From an uncultured Ruminococcus sp. (GTDB lineage: Bacteria > Bacillota > Clostridia > Oscillospirales > Ruminococcaceae), in assembly GCA_934463425.1 (NCBI GenBank), contig CAKSJP010000008.1:16817-80816 (forward strand): a stretch of 64,000 nucleotides of DNA, written 5' to 3'. The notes beneath the pieces were generated by a model. It saw only the letters and a program-made list of their open reading frames with translations, did no database searches and was not told the origin of the DNA. Below, in pieces: positions 42,190 through 51,488 of the stretch; position 1 is the stretch's first letter, and every line of letters starts with the position of its first letter. The position numbers and the translations under genes are program-made.

Positions 42190-43251
42190 TTATTTTTGCT
42201 GCAAATACTTCCGCAGAAATGCGAAAAGGGATTCCATCTGCTCGTCTGTGCCGATGGTGATGCGCAGATAGTTCCGAATACGGGGCGAATCGAACCAGCG
42301 CACGAAGATGTGCGCCTGGCGCAATGCCTCAAACAAATCGTGGGCATCGCAGTCTGGATGTGTCACAAACAGGAAGTTGCTCTTGGAATCCGGGAACTGA
42401 AAGCCCATTTCCGCCAGCACCTCCTTGGCATGCTCTCTGGTTGCCACGATCTTCGCCGTGATCTCCTGCAAATAGGCGCTGTCCTGCACCGATGCCGTAC
42501 CGGCTGCCAGGGCAGAACGGTTCATGGTGTAGGAGTTGAACGAATATTTCACATCGTGAAGCGCCTTGATGAGTTCCGCAGAACCAATGGCAAAGCCAAT
42601 ACGCTCTCCTGCCATAGCACGGGACTTGGAAAACGTCTGCACCACCATGAGATTGTCATACTTTTTCAGCAGCGGCAGCACCGTCTCGCCGCCAAAGTCC
42701 ACATAGGCTTCATCTACAACCACCAGAGATTCCGGGTTTTGCTGCAAAATGCCCTCGATCACTGCGGACGGCAGGGCAATTCCGGTGGGTGCGTTGGGGT
42801 TCGGGAATACAATACCGCCGTTGGGCTTGCAATAATCCTCCGGCACGATCTCCAGTTTGTCATTCAAAGGCTGCACTTCATACGGGATGCGGAACAGATC
42901 GCACCAGACCGGATAAAATGCATAGGTGATATCCGGAAACAGGATCGGCAGATCACTGTTGAAAAAGGTCTGGAAGATCATCGCCAGCACATCGTCAGAA
43001 CCAACGCCGGTAAATACCTGAGATTCCTCCACGCCGTAAGCCTTGGCAATGGCTGCATTCAGCTGATGCGCCGTCGGGTCAGGATAGAGCCGCATCTGTT
43101 CTGCCTGGCTCTGCGCCAGAACCTCCTGCACTGCCGGCGCAGGCGGATAGGGATTCTCATTGGTATTCAGCTTTATCATATCGGGAAAATCCGGCTGATC
43201 GCCCGGCACATAGGGTACGACCTTGCGGATGTTCTGCTGAAAGCGCTTCAT
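42190..43251 (-). CDS. hisC: Histidinol-phosphate aminotransferase
   Basis: 353 residues. PLP enzyme converting imidazole-acetol phosphate to histidinol phosphate; related HisC proteins also serve aromatic amino acids. IKLNTNENPYPPAP opens the fold, NPNAPTG is the NPxxPTG motif, VVDEAYVDFG contains the PLP-binding Asp and Tyr, and TFSKSRAMAGERIGFAIG holds the PLP Lys. It stands alone with no other his genes in the window and its own promoter. Confidence 0.93.
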   Translation of the reverse strand: MKRFQQNIRKVVPYVPGDQPDFPDMIKLNTNENPYPPAPAVQEVLAQSQAEQMRLYPDPTAHQLNAAIAKAYGVEESQVFTGVGSDDVLAMIFQTFFNSDLPILFPDITYAFYPVWCDLFRIPYEVQPLNDKLEIVPEDYCKPNGGIVFPNPNAPTGIALPSAVIEGILQQNPESLVVVDEAYVDFGGETVLPLLKKYDNLMVVQTFSKSRAMAGERIGFAIGSAELIKALHDVKYSFNSYTMNRSALAAGTASVQDSAYLQEITAKIVATREHAKEVLAEMGFQFPDSKSNFLFVTHPDCDAHDLFEALRQAHIFVRWFDSPRIRNYLRITIGTDEQMESLFAFLRKYLQQK

Positions 43252-43314
43252 TTACATCACATTCCTTGCCTTTTTGGATTTCCGTCCGGACACGAACGGT
43301 TTTGGAATATCTTT

Positions 43315-43343
43315 AGTATAGCACATTTGGGAGAGATTGTCCA
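43315..43343 (-). promoter_or_regulatory. Promoter of hisC
   Basis: TGGACA (43338-43343), 17 bases, TATACT (43315-43320) on the minus strand, inside the ZIP-hisC spacer. Confidence 0.72.
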
Positions 43344-43358
43344 GAACATGTTTGGAAA

Positions 43359-44141
43359 TTATCCCAGTGCCACATCCAGCATCATCATCAGCGCAAACCC
43401 CACCGCATAGAAAATCGTTCCCACATTGGAGTGCGGCGCTTCTGACATTTCCGGGATCAGCTCTTCCACCACCACATAGATCATAGCACCTGCGGCAAAG
43501 CTCAGCAAATAGGGCAGAATGGGGAGCACCAGACCTGCCGCCAGAATGGTCAGCACCGCACCGATGGGCTCCACTATGCCGGAAAGCATCCCGTACAGGA
43601 ACGCTTTGCCCTTTCCCATGCCCTCTGCACGCAGCGGCATAGAAATGATCGCACCCTCCGGAAAGTTCTGGATGGCGATGCCGATGGAAAGCGCCAGTGC
43701 CGCTGCCGCAGTAATGGAGACATTCCCGGAAGCCCACCCGGCATAGACTACGCCTACCGCCATGCCCTCCGGAATGTTGTGCAGCGTTACCGCCAGCACC
43801 AGCATGGTGGTTTTTTTCAGCTTGCTCTTCGGCCCTTCTGCTTCACTGCTGTTCATGTGCAGATGGGGTATGAGGTGATCCAGCCCCAACAGGAAAAAGA
43901 TACCCAGCAAAAAGCCGATCACCGCCGGCAGAAACGCCAGCTTTCCCATATGGGCGCTCTGTTCCATCGCCGGGATGAGCAAGCTCCACACCGAAGCTGC
44001 TGTCATAATGCCTGCCGCAAAGCCGGTCAGAGCGCGCTGAATATTGACAGACAGTGTGCGCTTCATAAAGAACACGCATGCCGCGCCCAGGGCAGTGCCC
44101 AAAAACGGGATCAGGATGCCGCGAAATATTTCTGCATTCAT
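43359..44141 (-). CDS. ZIP family metal transporter
   Basis: 260 residues, about eight helices, ZupT/GufA-like. Helix IV carries VTLHNIPEGMAVGV and helix V IAIQNFPEGAIIS, the paired metal-binding H/N-x-x-PEG motifs; between helices III and IV a cytoplasmic loop HLIPHLHMNSSEAE has the usual histidines. It takes up Zn or another divalent cation. It follows the LysR gene by 32 bases on the same strand, so may be in that transcript, although the LysR target seems to be the divergent operon. Confidence 0.92.
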   Translation of the reverse strand: MNAEIFRGILIPFLGTALGAACVFFMKRTLSVNIQRALTGFAAGIMTAASVWSLLIPAMEQSAHMGKLAFLPAVIGFLLGIFFLLGLDHLIPHLHMNSSEAEGPKSKLKKTTMLVLAVTLHNIPEGMAVGVVYAGWASGNVSITAAAALALSIGIAIQNFPEGAIISMPLRAEGMGKGKAFLYGMLSGIVEPIGAVLTILAAGLVLPILPYLLSFAAGAMIYVVVEELIPEMSEAPHSNVGTIFYAVGFALMMMLDVALG

Positions 44142-44173
44142 AAATACCTCCAGTCCGGAGGCGAAACAGCCGC

Positions 44174-45070
44174 TTAACGGGATTCTACCAGCTGTTTCGC
44201 CTGTGCAATGAGTTCCGTCACGTCCTCCGGCGGATGTACGGCGTATAAGATGCCGTAAGGGATCACATAGTCCCAGTCCACCGGAATCGTCACCAGCAGC
44301 GGATGCACCTCACGCCAGCATTCGATGTTCAAAAGCACATCGTCTGTCTGCGCGCAATGATTGAATACGCTCATATCATAATATTGCGGTGCATCCACAA
44401 TGTGAATCTGCGGATGACAGACCTCCAGGTCGTGGCGGAGCTGATCGTTGACCAGAGAGTCTCCGCGCGGCACCATCATCAGGTTTTGCCCGTAGAGATC
44501 GGAGATCGAAAGGCGCTCTTTTGCCGCCAGGGGATGCCCCATGCGCACGGATACACACTTGCGGTAAGTGCCTAGCTGCAAAAAATGACTGTGCAGCAGC
44601 CAGTTTGCAGAATCGCACACACCCACCAGAAAATCAAACTTTTCCCCAAGGGCAGAGATCTCCTGCAAAATCGTGGTGTGCTCATCCTCAAAGGGTACGA
44701 TGTTCAGGCGGTAGCCGGGAAAACGGGGCGCAAGCTTTCCCCACAGATCGACAAAGGGCTTGCAGGGATTGAGAATAGATGTCCCCACGCAGAATGTCTT
44801 TTCATAGTCCGACATCCGCTGTCTGGCACGCTGCACCGCGCGGGCGGAGTAATCAAACAGAAATTTGGCATCAGCATAGATCGACTCCCCTGCCGGTGTG
44901 AGCTGAATCCCCTGATTGGTGCGGGAGATCAGCTGCATCTGCAAATGCGCCTCCAGGGCGTTTACCTGCTTCATCACCGCCGTGGGAGAAAGATACAGCC
45001 GCTCTGCCGCTTGAGTAAAGCTGCCGCAGTCTGCCGCACAAACAAATGCTTTCAACTGGGGATTATACAT
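44174..45070 (-). CDS. LysR-family transcriptional regulator
   Basis: 298 residues. The N-terminal helix-turn-helix is NPQLKAFVCAADCGSFTQAA ERLYLSPTAVMKQVNALEAHL, followed by a two-lobed periplasmic-binding-like effector domain. The ATG at 45070 is chosen (GGAGG eight bases away) over an ATG six bases earlier. It is divergent from the aldo-keto reductase operon and probably regulates it; a 10-bp perfect inverted repeat lies between them. Confidence 0.92.
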   Translation of the reverse strand: MYNPQLKAFVCAADCGSFTQAAERLYLSPTAVMKQVNALEAHLQMQLISRTNQGIQLTPAGESIYADAKFLFDYSARAVQRARQRMSDYEKTFCVGTSILNPCKPFVDLWGKLAPRFPGYRLNIVPFEDEHTTILQEISALGEKFDFLVGVCDSANWLLHSHFLQLGTYRKCVSVRMGHPLAAKERLSISDLYGQNLMMVPRGDSLVNDQLRHDLEVCHPQIHIVDAPQYYDMSVFNHCAQTDDVLLNIECWREVHPLLVTIPVDWDYVIPYGILYAVHPPEDVTELIAQAKQLVESR

Positions 45071-45105
45071 TTGCATCGCCTCCGTATCAACTTTTGGTTA
45101 ATACG

Positions 45106-45134
45106 ATTATAACACATCGGGGATTCCCTGTCAA
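45106..45134 (-). promoter_or_regulatory. Promoter of the lysR-type gene
   Basis: TTGACA (45129-45134), 17 bases, TATAAT (45106-45111) on the minus strand. Confidence 0.88.
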
Positions 45135-45139
45135 GGCGG

Positions 45140-45176
45140 TTTGCGGTATACTATAGGTAGAACGCAATACCGCAAA
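45140..45176 (+). promoter_or_regulatory. Inverted repeat operator in the LysR/AKR intergenic region
   Basis: TTTGCGGTAT (45140-45149) and ATACCGCAAA (45167-45176) are perfect 10-bp inverted arms separated by 17 bases. The left arm overlaps a TATACT (45146-45151), the likely -10 of the operon; the -35 is poor, as expected for an activated promoter. Likely LysR binding site. Confidence 0.75.
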
Positions 45177-45197
45177 GGATTTACACATTCATCATAA

Positions 45198-46067
<870 letters not shown>

Positions 46068-46082
46068 AAGGAAAAAGCGCAC

Positions 46083-46517
46083 ATGAAATACACAGAGAAA
46101 GCACAGTTTGAAACCGCTGATGCATTCGGCATCGGCGCACCCAATGATGCATATGCCCAGTACTTTGTAGGGCAGTCGTTCCTGAAACCGCTGACTGAGC
46201 CGGGCAAAGCACCGGTGTTTCTGGCAAATGTGACCTTTGAGCCGGGCTGCCGGAACAACTGGCACATCCACCACGCCGCCAATGGCGGCGGACAGATTTT
46301 AGTCTGCACCGCCGGTGAGGGCTGGTATCAGGAAGAGGGCAAGCCGGCTGTGGCACTGAAGCCGGGCATGGTCATCACCATTCCGCCGGAGGTCAAGCAC
46401 TGGCACGGCGCAAAGAAAGACAGCTGGTTCAGCCACATTGCAGTAGAATGCCCCGGCAAAAGTTGCAGCAACGAATGGTGCGAGCCGGTCAGCGACGAAG
46501 CATACAACGCACTTTAA
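46083..46517 (+). CDS. Cupin-domain protein
   Basis: 144 residues forming a single cupin barrel. Motif 1 CRNNWHIHHAANGGGQILVCTAGEGWYQEEG contains the metal-binding HxH and Glu, motif 2 PPEVKHWHGAKKDSW the third His. Substrate unknown; in this gene context cupins accompany carboxymuconolactone-decarboxylase-like proteins in stress-response operons. Fifteen bases after the aldo/keto reductase. Confidence 0.9.
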   Translation: MKYTEKAQFETADAFGIGAPNDAYAQYFVGQSFLKPLTEPGKAPVFLANVTFEPGCRNNWHIHHAANGGGQILVCTAGEGWYQEEGKPAVALKPGMVITIPPEVKHWHGAKKDSWFSHIAVECPGKSCSNEWCEPVSDEAYNAL

Positions 46518-46540
46518 GATAAGAGAAAGGATCTGATTTT

Positions 46541-46864
46541 ATGGCAGTGAAACAAACCGCAGGCAGAGATGCCCTGGGAGAATTTGCTCCGAAATTTGCA
46601 GAACTCAACGACGACGTCCTCTTTGGTGAGGTATGGGCCAGAGAAGAGGAACTCTCTCTGCGTGACCGCAGTCTGGTCACCGTGGTCTCCCTGATCGCCA
46701 TGGGGCTGACGGACAACTCGTTCCGCTATCACCTGGAATCCGCCAAGAAAAACGGCATCACCGCTTCGGAAATGGCAGAGATCATCACCCATGCCGCTTT
46801 TTATGTAGGCTGGCCGAAAGCATGGGCAGCATTCCGCATGGCAAAGGAGGTCTATGAAGCATGA
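46541..46864 (+). CDS. Carboxymuconolactone decarboxylase family protein
   Basis: 107 residues, helical. It fits the CMD/AhpD-like fold: EVWAREEELSLRDRSLVTV, then HLESAKKNGITASEMAEIITHAAFYVGWPKAWAAF. The CxxC redox pair of AhpD proteins is absent, so a peroxidase role is unlikely and the true activity unknown. Overlaps the flavodoxin start (ATGA). Confidence 0.9.
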   Translation: MAVKQTAGRDALGEFAPKFAELNDDVLFGEVWAREEELSLRDRSLVTVVSLIAMGLTDNSFRYHLESAKKNGITASEMAEIITHAAFYVGWPKAWAAFRMAKEVYEA

Positions 46865-47334
46865 AAGCACTGGTACTATTTTATTCCTACGGCGGCAACA
46901 CACGCCGCATTGCAAAGCTGATCCAGCAGGAGACCGGCGCCGATCTGTGTGAGATCGAGACTGTCACCCCGTATACCGGCAGCTATAACGCAGTTGTAGA
47001 CCAGGGACAGCGCGAAGTCAACAGCGGCTTTGAGCCGGAGCTGAAACCGATTTCCGCTGACCTCAGCCAGTATGATACCATCATCCTGGGGACACCGGTC
47101 TGGTGGTATACTTTTGCCCCGGCGATGCGCACGCTTCTGGCGCACCAGGACTTTTCCGGAAAGGTGATCTATCCATTCGCCACCAACGGCGGCTGGCTGG
47201 GACACACCTTCCAGGATATTGCACAGATGTGCTCCGGCGCAAAGGTGCAGAGCGGACTGAACATTCATTTCGACTCTGACCGCCTTGTGACACCGGAGGC
47301 AGATATTCTGCGCTGGATCAAGAAGATCTCATAA
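46861..47334 (+). CDS. Flavodoxin
   Basis: 157 residues. FMN-binding electron carrier. The phosphate loop region is YSYGGNTRRIAKLI, then LGTPVWWYTFAPAMRTLL (tryptophan flanking FMN) and FATNGGWLGHTFQDI. It could supply electrons for the reductase or cupin partners. Last gene of the LysR-controlled operon. Confidence 0.9.
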   Translation: MKALVLFYSYGGNTRRIAKLIQQETGADLCEIETVTPYTGSYNAVVDQGQREVNSGFEPELKPISADLSQYDTIILGTPVWWYTFAPAMRTLLAHQDFSGKVIYPFATNGGWLGHTFQDIAQMCSGAKVQSGLNIHFDSDRLVTPEADILRWIKKIS

Positions 47335-47344
47335 GGGAAATTTA

Positions 47345-47428
47345 TGTAGGGGCGGATGCCCACATCCGCCCGATGCGAAATGTTTTCCTTTTTGGGGATA
47401 CGGGGCGATGTGGGCATCGCCCCCTACA
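47345..47428. repeat. REP-like element: two GGGCGATG hairpins in inverted orientation
   Basis: The ends TGTAGGGGCGG and CGCCCCCTACA are inverted. Each half is itself a perfect palindrome: GGGCGGATG-CCCA-CATCCGCCC and GGGGCGATG-TGGG-CATCGCCCC. This composite is typical of mobile intergenic palindromes (REP/MITE-like). It lies just after the flavodoxin stop. Confidence 0.8.
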
Positions 47429-47475
47429 AAATCACATTCCTATTCAATCCAGCTATCCCACAATGTAAACCTAAC

Positions 47476-47515
47476 ACAAAAGGGCTTACCGTTTGTTCGG
47501 TAAGCCCTTTTTGTG
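47476..47515. terminator. Bidirectional terminator between flavodoxin and the DUF368 gene
   Basis: AAAGGGCTTACCG and CGGTAAGCCCTTT pair around a six-base loop; the sequence continues TTTTTG on the plus strand and has a matching A-run on the left. Confidence 0.9.
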
Positions 47516-47528
47516 TGAAAAATTCTGT

Positions 47529-48446
47529 TTACTTTGCCGGATCCTCTTTGGATACAGCTGCAGTATCGCTGCCTTTTTCTGAAACCATCTTCAGCGCCTG
47601 CATGCCCAGAATGACCACGCCGCCAATGAGGAAAAACACAATGCTGAAGGTGTGCAGGTTCATGGCAGCCTGGGGTTTTTCCAGAGTGGTGGGACCCATG
47701 AAAACGGAATACAGCGAGCCAAGCATCATGCCCAGGATCAGGTAGACCGTAGCCCCCCGGTGCTTGGTCAATGCATTCTGAATCAGCTTTACAATACTAA
47801 CAATACCAGTGATAACGCCCAGACCAAACACGATCAGAATCGGCAGCATGTGAAAATCCAGATGCAGCAGATCATGAATACCGTTGATAATGGGAATATA
47901 CAGGCCAAAGATCAGCAGCAGTGTAGAACCGGAAATACCCGGCAGAACCATGGCACAGATGGCAATAGCGCCGACTACGAACGCATACAAGTACATGCCG
48001 ATGCCGGGATGACTGAGATCCTTTCCGCCGCTGACAAATGTATTGGCATAGGTGATGCCTACCACGAGCGCCGCACCGATCAGCACAAAGAAGCACATCT
48101 TCCAGCGATCCTTCAGCACCTTTCGTTCTTCATAAGCAACCACCGGGATGGCAAAAATAATAAAGCCGATGAACAGCGAAGAGACCCGGTAGATCTGAGA
48201 CTCAAAGACATTCGCCAGAACCAGCACAGAGGAACAGAAGCCGATCACCCATCCGATCCCCAGCTTCACCAGATACTTGACCGCGCGGATCCGTGCTTCC
48301 TTTGTCCCGGAGATCAACGCATTCAGCGAACCGATAAAGTTATCATAAAAGCCCATGAGAAATGCGATTGTGCCGCCGGAAACACCCGGAACGCTGTCTG
48401 CCAGCGCCATACAGAAACCGTGCAGAATCGTAATCAATTTTTTCAT
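47529..48446 (-). CDS. DUF368 membrane protein, PopT-type polyprenyl-phosphate translocase
   Basis: 305 residues, about nine helices. The N-terminal GFCMALADSVPGVSGGTIAFLMGFYDNFI and the internal ICAMVLPGISGSTLLLIFGLY contain the two PGVSGGT/PGISGST motifs that define DUF368. Members (PopT) have been reported to flip undecaprenyl phosphate back across the membrane for reuse in cell-wall synthesis. It has its own promoter and a dispersed palindrome in its leader. Confidence 0.9.
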   Translation of the reverse strand: MKKLITILHGFCMALADSVPGVSGGTIAFLMGFYDNFIGSLNALISGTKEARIRAVKYLVKLGIGWVIGFCSSVLVLANVFESQIYRVSSLFIGFIIFAIPVVAYEERKVLKDRWKMCFFVLIGAALVVGITYANTFVSGGKDLSHPGIGMYLYAFVVGAIAICAMVLPGISGSTLLLIFGLYIPIINGIHDLLHLDFHMLPILIVFGLGVITGIVSIVKLIQNALTKHRGATVYLILGMMLGSLYSVFMGPTTLEKPQAAMNLHTFSIVFFLIGGVVILGMQALKMVSEKGSDTAAVSKEDPAK

Positions 48447-48467
48447 ATATTCTTTTTATCCTTTCTT

Positions 48468-48532
48468 AAGGCAACTCCGCACCAAGCTCGCGCATTAAGA
48501 TGCGATGTCAGATCCCATGCGGCACTGCCTTA
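48468..48532. repeat. Diverged copy of the dispersed palindrome, in the DUF368 leader
   Basis: AAGGCAACTCCGCACCAAG and GCGGCACTGCCTT are inverted arms; the interior has an additional GCGCATTAAGATGCG hairpin. It is transcribed in the 5' leader of the DUF368 gene. Confidence 0.65.
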
Positions 48533-48591
48533 CTCCGATGCATCTGCTTATATCTAAATCAGAACAGATGCAAAATATGTATACGATTTTT

Positions 48592-48620
48592 ATTATACAC
48601 TTTTTCCATATCTGTTTCAA
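48592..48620 (-). promoter_or_regulatory. Promoter of the DUF368 gene
   Basis: TTGAAA (48615-48620), 17 bases, TATAAT (48592-48597) on the minus strand. Confidence 0.8.
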
Positions 48621-48655
48621 AGAACGTTCTGTGTATTTTTTTTAAATATATTGTT

Positions 48656-51343
48656 TTACATGGATCGCAGCAGATCCTCCCAGGAAACATCATATCCTAC
48701 AGAATCATAAGCAATATAAGTTAGCATCAGAGCCGCATCTGCTGCGTTGAGTGTGCCGTCTCCATTGACATCCAGCTTCGGCAACAGCAGTTCTTCCAGC
48801 GCTGCATACTCCGTAAAGGTATAGTCCATCCCGGCACCCTGTTTTGCACAGTATGTCAGCATCAGCGCCACATCAAAGGAGTCTACTCTGCCGTTTCGGT
48901 CTGCATCCCCTGTCAGCTTCGGCGACCAGTCTCCGGGAATCGTTGTGGTAATCGCAGTTGTCATCACTGCGGATGTTGTGGAAGCCGAAGTGGTCTGGCT
49001 TACCGGTGCACTGACAGTGGTGGCAGCCCAGGTTGTGCCCGTGGTGGTGACGGTCGTATGCGCGGTGGTAGTTCCCGTGGTTGTTCTGCTTGCAGTAGTT
49101 CCGGTGGTATTGGTGGTGGTTGTACGCACTGTCATGGCAACGGAAGTCGTAACGCTTTCAGTTGTAGTCGTTGTGACCGCAGACGATGTGCTTGCGGCAG
49201 TTGTGCTCGTTATCGTACTCGTAGTGACAAAGACTGCGGTACTTGCTGTAGAAATCGCCGTTGTCATTGCAGTGGTTGTGGTGTTCGTTGTTGTAGTGCT
49301 TGCGGCGGTAGTGCCTGTTGTAGTGCCCCTTGTCGCAGATGTGGTGGTGGTATCTGCTGTAGTTGTGGTACTTGTAGTGACAGTGGTATCCGCTGTAGTT
49401 GTGGCGGTTGTAGTGGCGGTTCCTGTTGTAGTGTCCGTTGTCGCAGTGGTATCTGCTGTAGTTGTAGTGCTTGCGGCGGTAGTGCCTGTTGTGGTGTCCG
49501 TTGTCGCAAATGTGGCGGTGGTATCCGCTGTAGTTGTAGTGCTTGCGGCGGCAGTACCTGTTGTGGTGTCCGTTGTCGCAAATGTCACGGTGGTATCCGC
49601 TGTAGTTGTAGTGCTTGCGGCGGTAGTGCCTATTGTGGTATCCGTTGTCGCAAATGTCACGGTGGTATCCGCTGTAGTTGTGGTGCTTGTAGTGGCAGTT
49701 CCTGTTGTGGTGTCCGTTGTCGCAGATGTGGCGGTGGTATCCGCTGTAGTTGTAGCGCTTGTAGTGGTAGTGCCTGTTGTGGAAGTTGTTTCACTTGCAG
49801 TTGAAGCCGCTGTGCTTGTTGTGCCGGAAGTTGTCGATGTGCTTGTAGTCGTACGCGCGGTGGTAGTCGTCGTGTCTGCTGCGGTGGTGACTGTACTCGT
49901 CCGGCTAGTGGATGTTGTCAAAAGCGTCTCCGTTGTCTGACGCGTCGTCACAACACTTGTGGTAACTGTTTCAGTGGGTCTGGTTTTGCTGACCGGCGTT
50001 GTGCTCGTTGCAGTTGTGGTGGCTCTGGTGGTTGTGGTAGTCTCACTTGTGGTGGTAGTGGTGGCTCTGGTGGTTGTAGTGGTCTCGCTTGTGGTAGTGG
50101 TGGTAGCTCTGGTGGTTGTGGTGGTCTCACTTGTGGTAGTTGTGGTGGCTTTGGTGGTTATGGTAGTCTCGCTTGTGGTAGTGGTGGTGGCTCTGGTGGT
50201 TGTGGTGGTCTCGCTTGTGGTAGTGGTGGTGGCTCTGGTGGTTGTGGTAGTCTCGCTTGTGGTAGTGGTGGTGGCTCTGGTGGTTGTAGTGGTCTCGCTT
50301 GTGGTAGTAGTCGCTTGGGTGGTCGTTGTTTCGCTCGTGGTGGTTTCACTTGTAGTCGTTGTTGTGGTTGTAGTAGTGGTTTCACTTGTAGTAGTGGTCG
50401 TCGTGGTAGTTTCAGTGGTTGTGGTGGTCTCGCTTGTGGTGGTTGTTGTTTCAGCAACGGCATTGCAGAAACCCTTCAAGACGGTTTTTCCATCCTGCAC
50501 ACACCAGATGTCTGTGGTTTCTCCGTTCAAGTAATTCACAGCTTCACCATTGGCAAACGCTTCACTAGCAACAGTAGTCGCCTCCCTTGACTGACCATTC
50601 AGTCCGGGATGTGGGCTGCCTGCCTCGTAAAGGCAGCTGTCATAATCAATGTTTCCTTCCGCCTTTGCCGCCAGCATGCCTGCTTCTATATTCTCAGTTG
50701 CAGTTGCCTCAACATCTCCCAAATGATAACATGCTCTGATTTCGCCATGAAATGACCCCACCAGACCGCCGACAATATTTTTTCCGCTGACCGTTCCGAT
50801 ATGATAGATATTCTCCAGCTTTGCACCAGCTTCTGTTGTGCCTGCAATGCCACCGACATTAAGCTTTGAACCTTTTATATCTCCAGTACAGTATGAATTG
50901 ATGATCTTACCGCTGCAAGTTCCGGCAAAACTGCCAATTTTATCCTTTCCAGAAATCATCACATCTTCCAGACCCAGGTTTCGGATCTCACCGGTCATTT
51001 TTGCAAACATTCCCAGATTAGATGCATATTTTTCCATGTGCAGTCCCTTGATCTTATGATACCTTCCGTCAAATGTACCGTTGTAAGATGCAATAGGCGT
51101 CCACTCCTCCGTCAGCGTAATATCCGCCGCAAGCTCTGCGCAGACATCGGGATTCTCTGTTGCCCTTTCCGCAAATTCCAGCAGCTCTGCTTCATTGGAA
51201 ATGACAAAAGGCGCTTCCGGCGTTCCGTCCCCGGTCAGCGCAGACACCGGAGCGCCGCTCCAAAACACTGTCAGCAATGCCATACACAGGATCGCCGCCG
51301 CAATGAAAATGCTCGTGACTCGGTTTCTCATCTTATTCTCCAT
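48656..51343 (-). CDS. Secreted GLUG-repeat/Thr-rich protein with dockerin-like end
   Basis: 895 residues. A signal peptide (MENKMRNRVTSIFIAAAILC..., cleaved near VSALT) leads to ~240 residues of GLUG-type repeats (GMFAKMTGEIRNLGLEDVMI, VGGIAGTTEAGAKLENIYH, VGGLVGSFHGEIRACYHLGD), a beta-rich surface fold. Then ~490 residues are almost only Thr with Ser, Ala, Glu, Asp: a 14-residue repeat (SETTTTTRATTTTT) and a 24-residue repeat, probably glycosylated. The last ~85 residues have two EF-hand-like loops (DADRNGRVDSFD and DVNGDGTLNAAD) separated by a long insert, a dockerin-like module. Likely a cellulosomal or adhesive surface protein. GAGGGAGAAGAG precedes the chosen ATG. Confidence 0.85.
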   Translation of the reverse strand: MENKMRNRVTSIFIAAAILCMALLTVFWSGAPVSALTGDGTPEAPFVISNEAELLEFAERATENPDVCAELAADITLTEEWTPIASYNGTFDGRYHKIKGLHMEKYASNLGMFAKMTGEIRNLGLEDVMISGKDKIGSFAGTCSGKIINSYCTGDIKGSKLNVGGIAGTTEAGAKLENIYHIGTVSGKNIVGGLVGSFHGEIRACYHLGDVEATATENIEAGMLAAKAEGNIDYDSCLYEAGSPHPGLNGQSREATTVASEAFANGEAVNYLNGETTDIWCVQDGKTVLKGFCNAVAETTTTTSETTTTTETTTTTTTTSETTTTTTTTTTSETTTSETTTTQATTTTSETTTTTRATTTTTSETTTTTRATTTTTSETTTTTRATTTTTSETTITTKATTTTTSETTTTTRATTTTTSETTTTTRATTTTTSETTTTTRATTTATSTTPVSKTRPTETVTTSVVTTRQTTETLLTTSTSRTSTVTTAADTTTTTARTTTSTSTTSGTTSTAASTASETTSTTGTTTTSATTTADTTATSATTDTTTGTATTSTTTTADTTVTFATTDTTIGTTAASTTTTADTTVTFATTDTTTGTAAASTTTTADTTATFATTDTTTGTTAASTTTTADTTATTDTTTGTATTTATTTADTTVTTSTTTTADTTTTSATRGTTTGTTAASTTTTNTTTTAMTTAISTASTAVFVTTSTITSTTAASTSSAVTTTTTESVTTSVAMTVRTTTTNTTGTTASRTTTGTTTAHTTVTTTGTTWAATTVSAPVSQTTSASTTSAVMTTAITTTIPGDWSPKLTGDADRNGRVDSFDVALMLTYCAKQGAGMDYTFTEYAALEELLLPKLDVNGDGTLNAADAALMLTYIAYDSVGYDVSWEDLLRSM
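48945..50455. repeat. Thr-codon tandem repeats (42-bp and 72-bp units)
   Basis: Between about 49990 and 50330 a 42-base unit (boundary GTCTCGCTTGTGG on the plus strand) repeats about eight times; between about 49300 and 49800 a 72-base unit (GTTGTAGTGCTTGCGGCGGT...) repeats about six times. Ends are imperfect. The low complexity makes long false frames on the plus strand. Confidence 0.9.
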
Positions 51344-51421
51344 CTCTTCTCCCTCGTTTCGACAAAATCCGACATTTTCCGTAAAAAAGAAAGCGATACC
51401 GTAATACACAGTATCGCTTAT

Positions 51422-51450
51422 ATTGTATCATTTTTGAAGAAAAATTGCAA
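51422..51450 (-). promoter_or_regulatory. Promoter of the GLUG/Thr-repeat gene
   Basis: TTGCAA (51445-51450), 17 bases, TACAAT (51422-51427) on the minus strand. Confidence 0.75.
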
Positions 51451-51488
51451 GATTTTTTTGAAAAAGGAGAATTTTCAGCAGACTGTGC

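Noticed and set aside
49264..50455. Possible CRISPR array
   Set aside because: The regular repeats are coding, contiguous without unique spacers, and keep the reading frame of a Thr-rich protein.
48945..50534. Plus-strand frames encoding almost pure Val-rich or Gly/Cys-rich protein
   Set aside because: Reverse complement of Thr codon repeats (ACA/ACC/ACT give TGT/GGT/AGT); not real genes.
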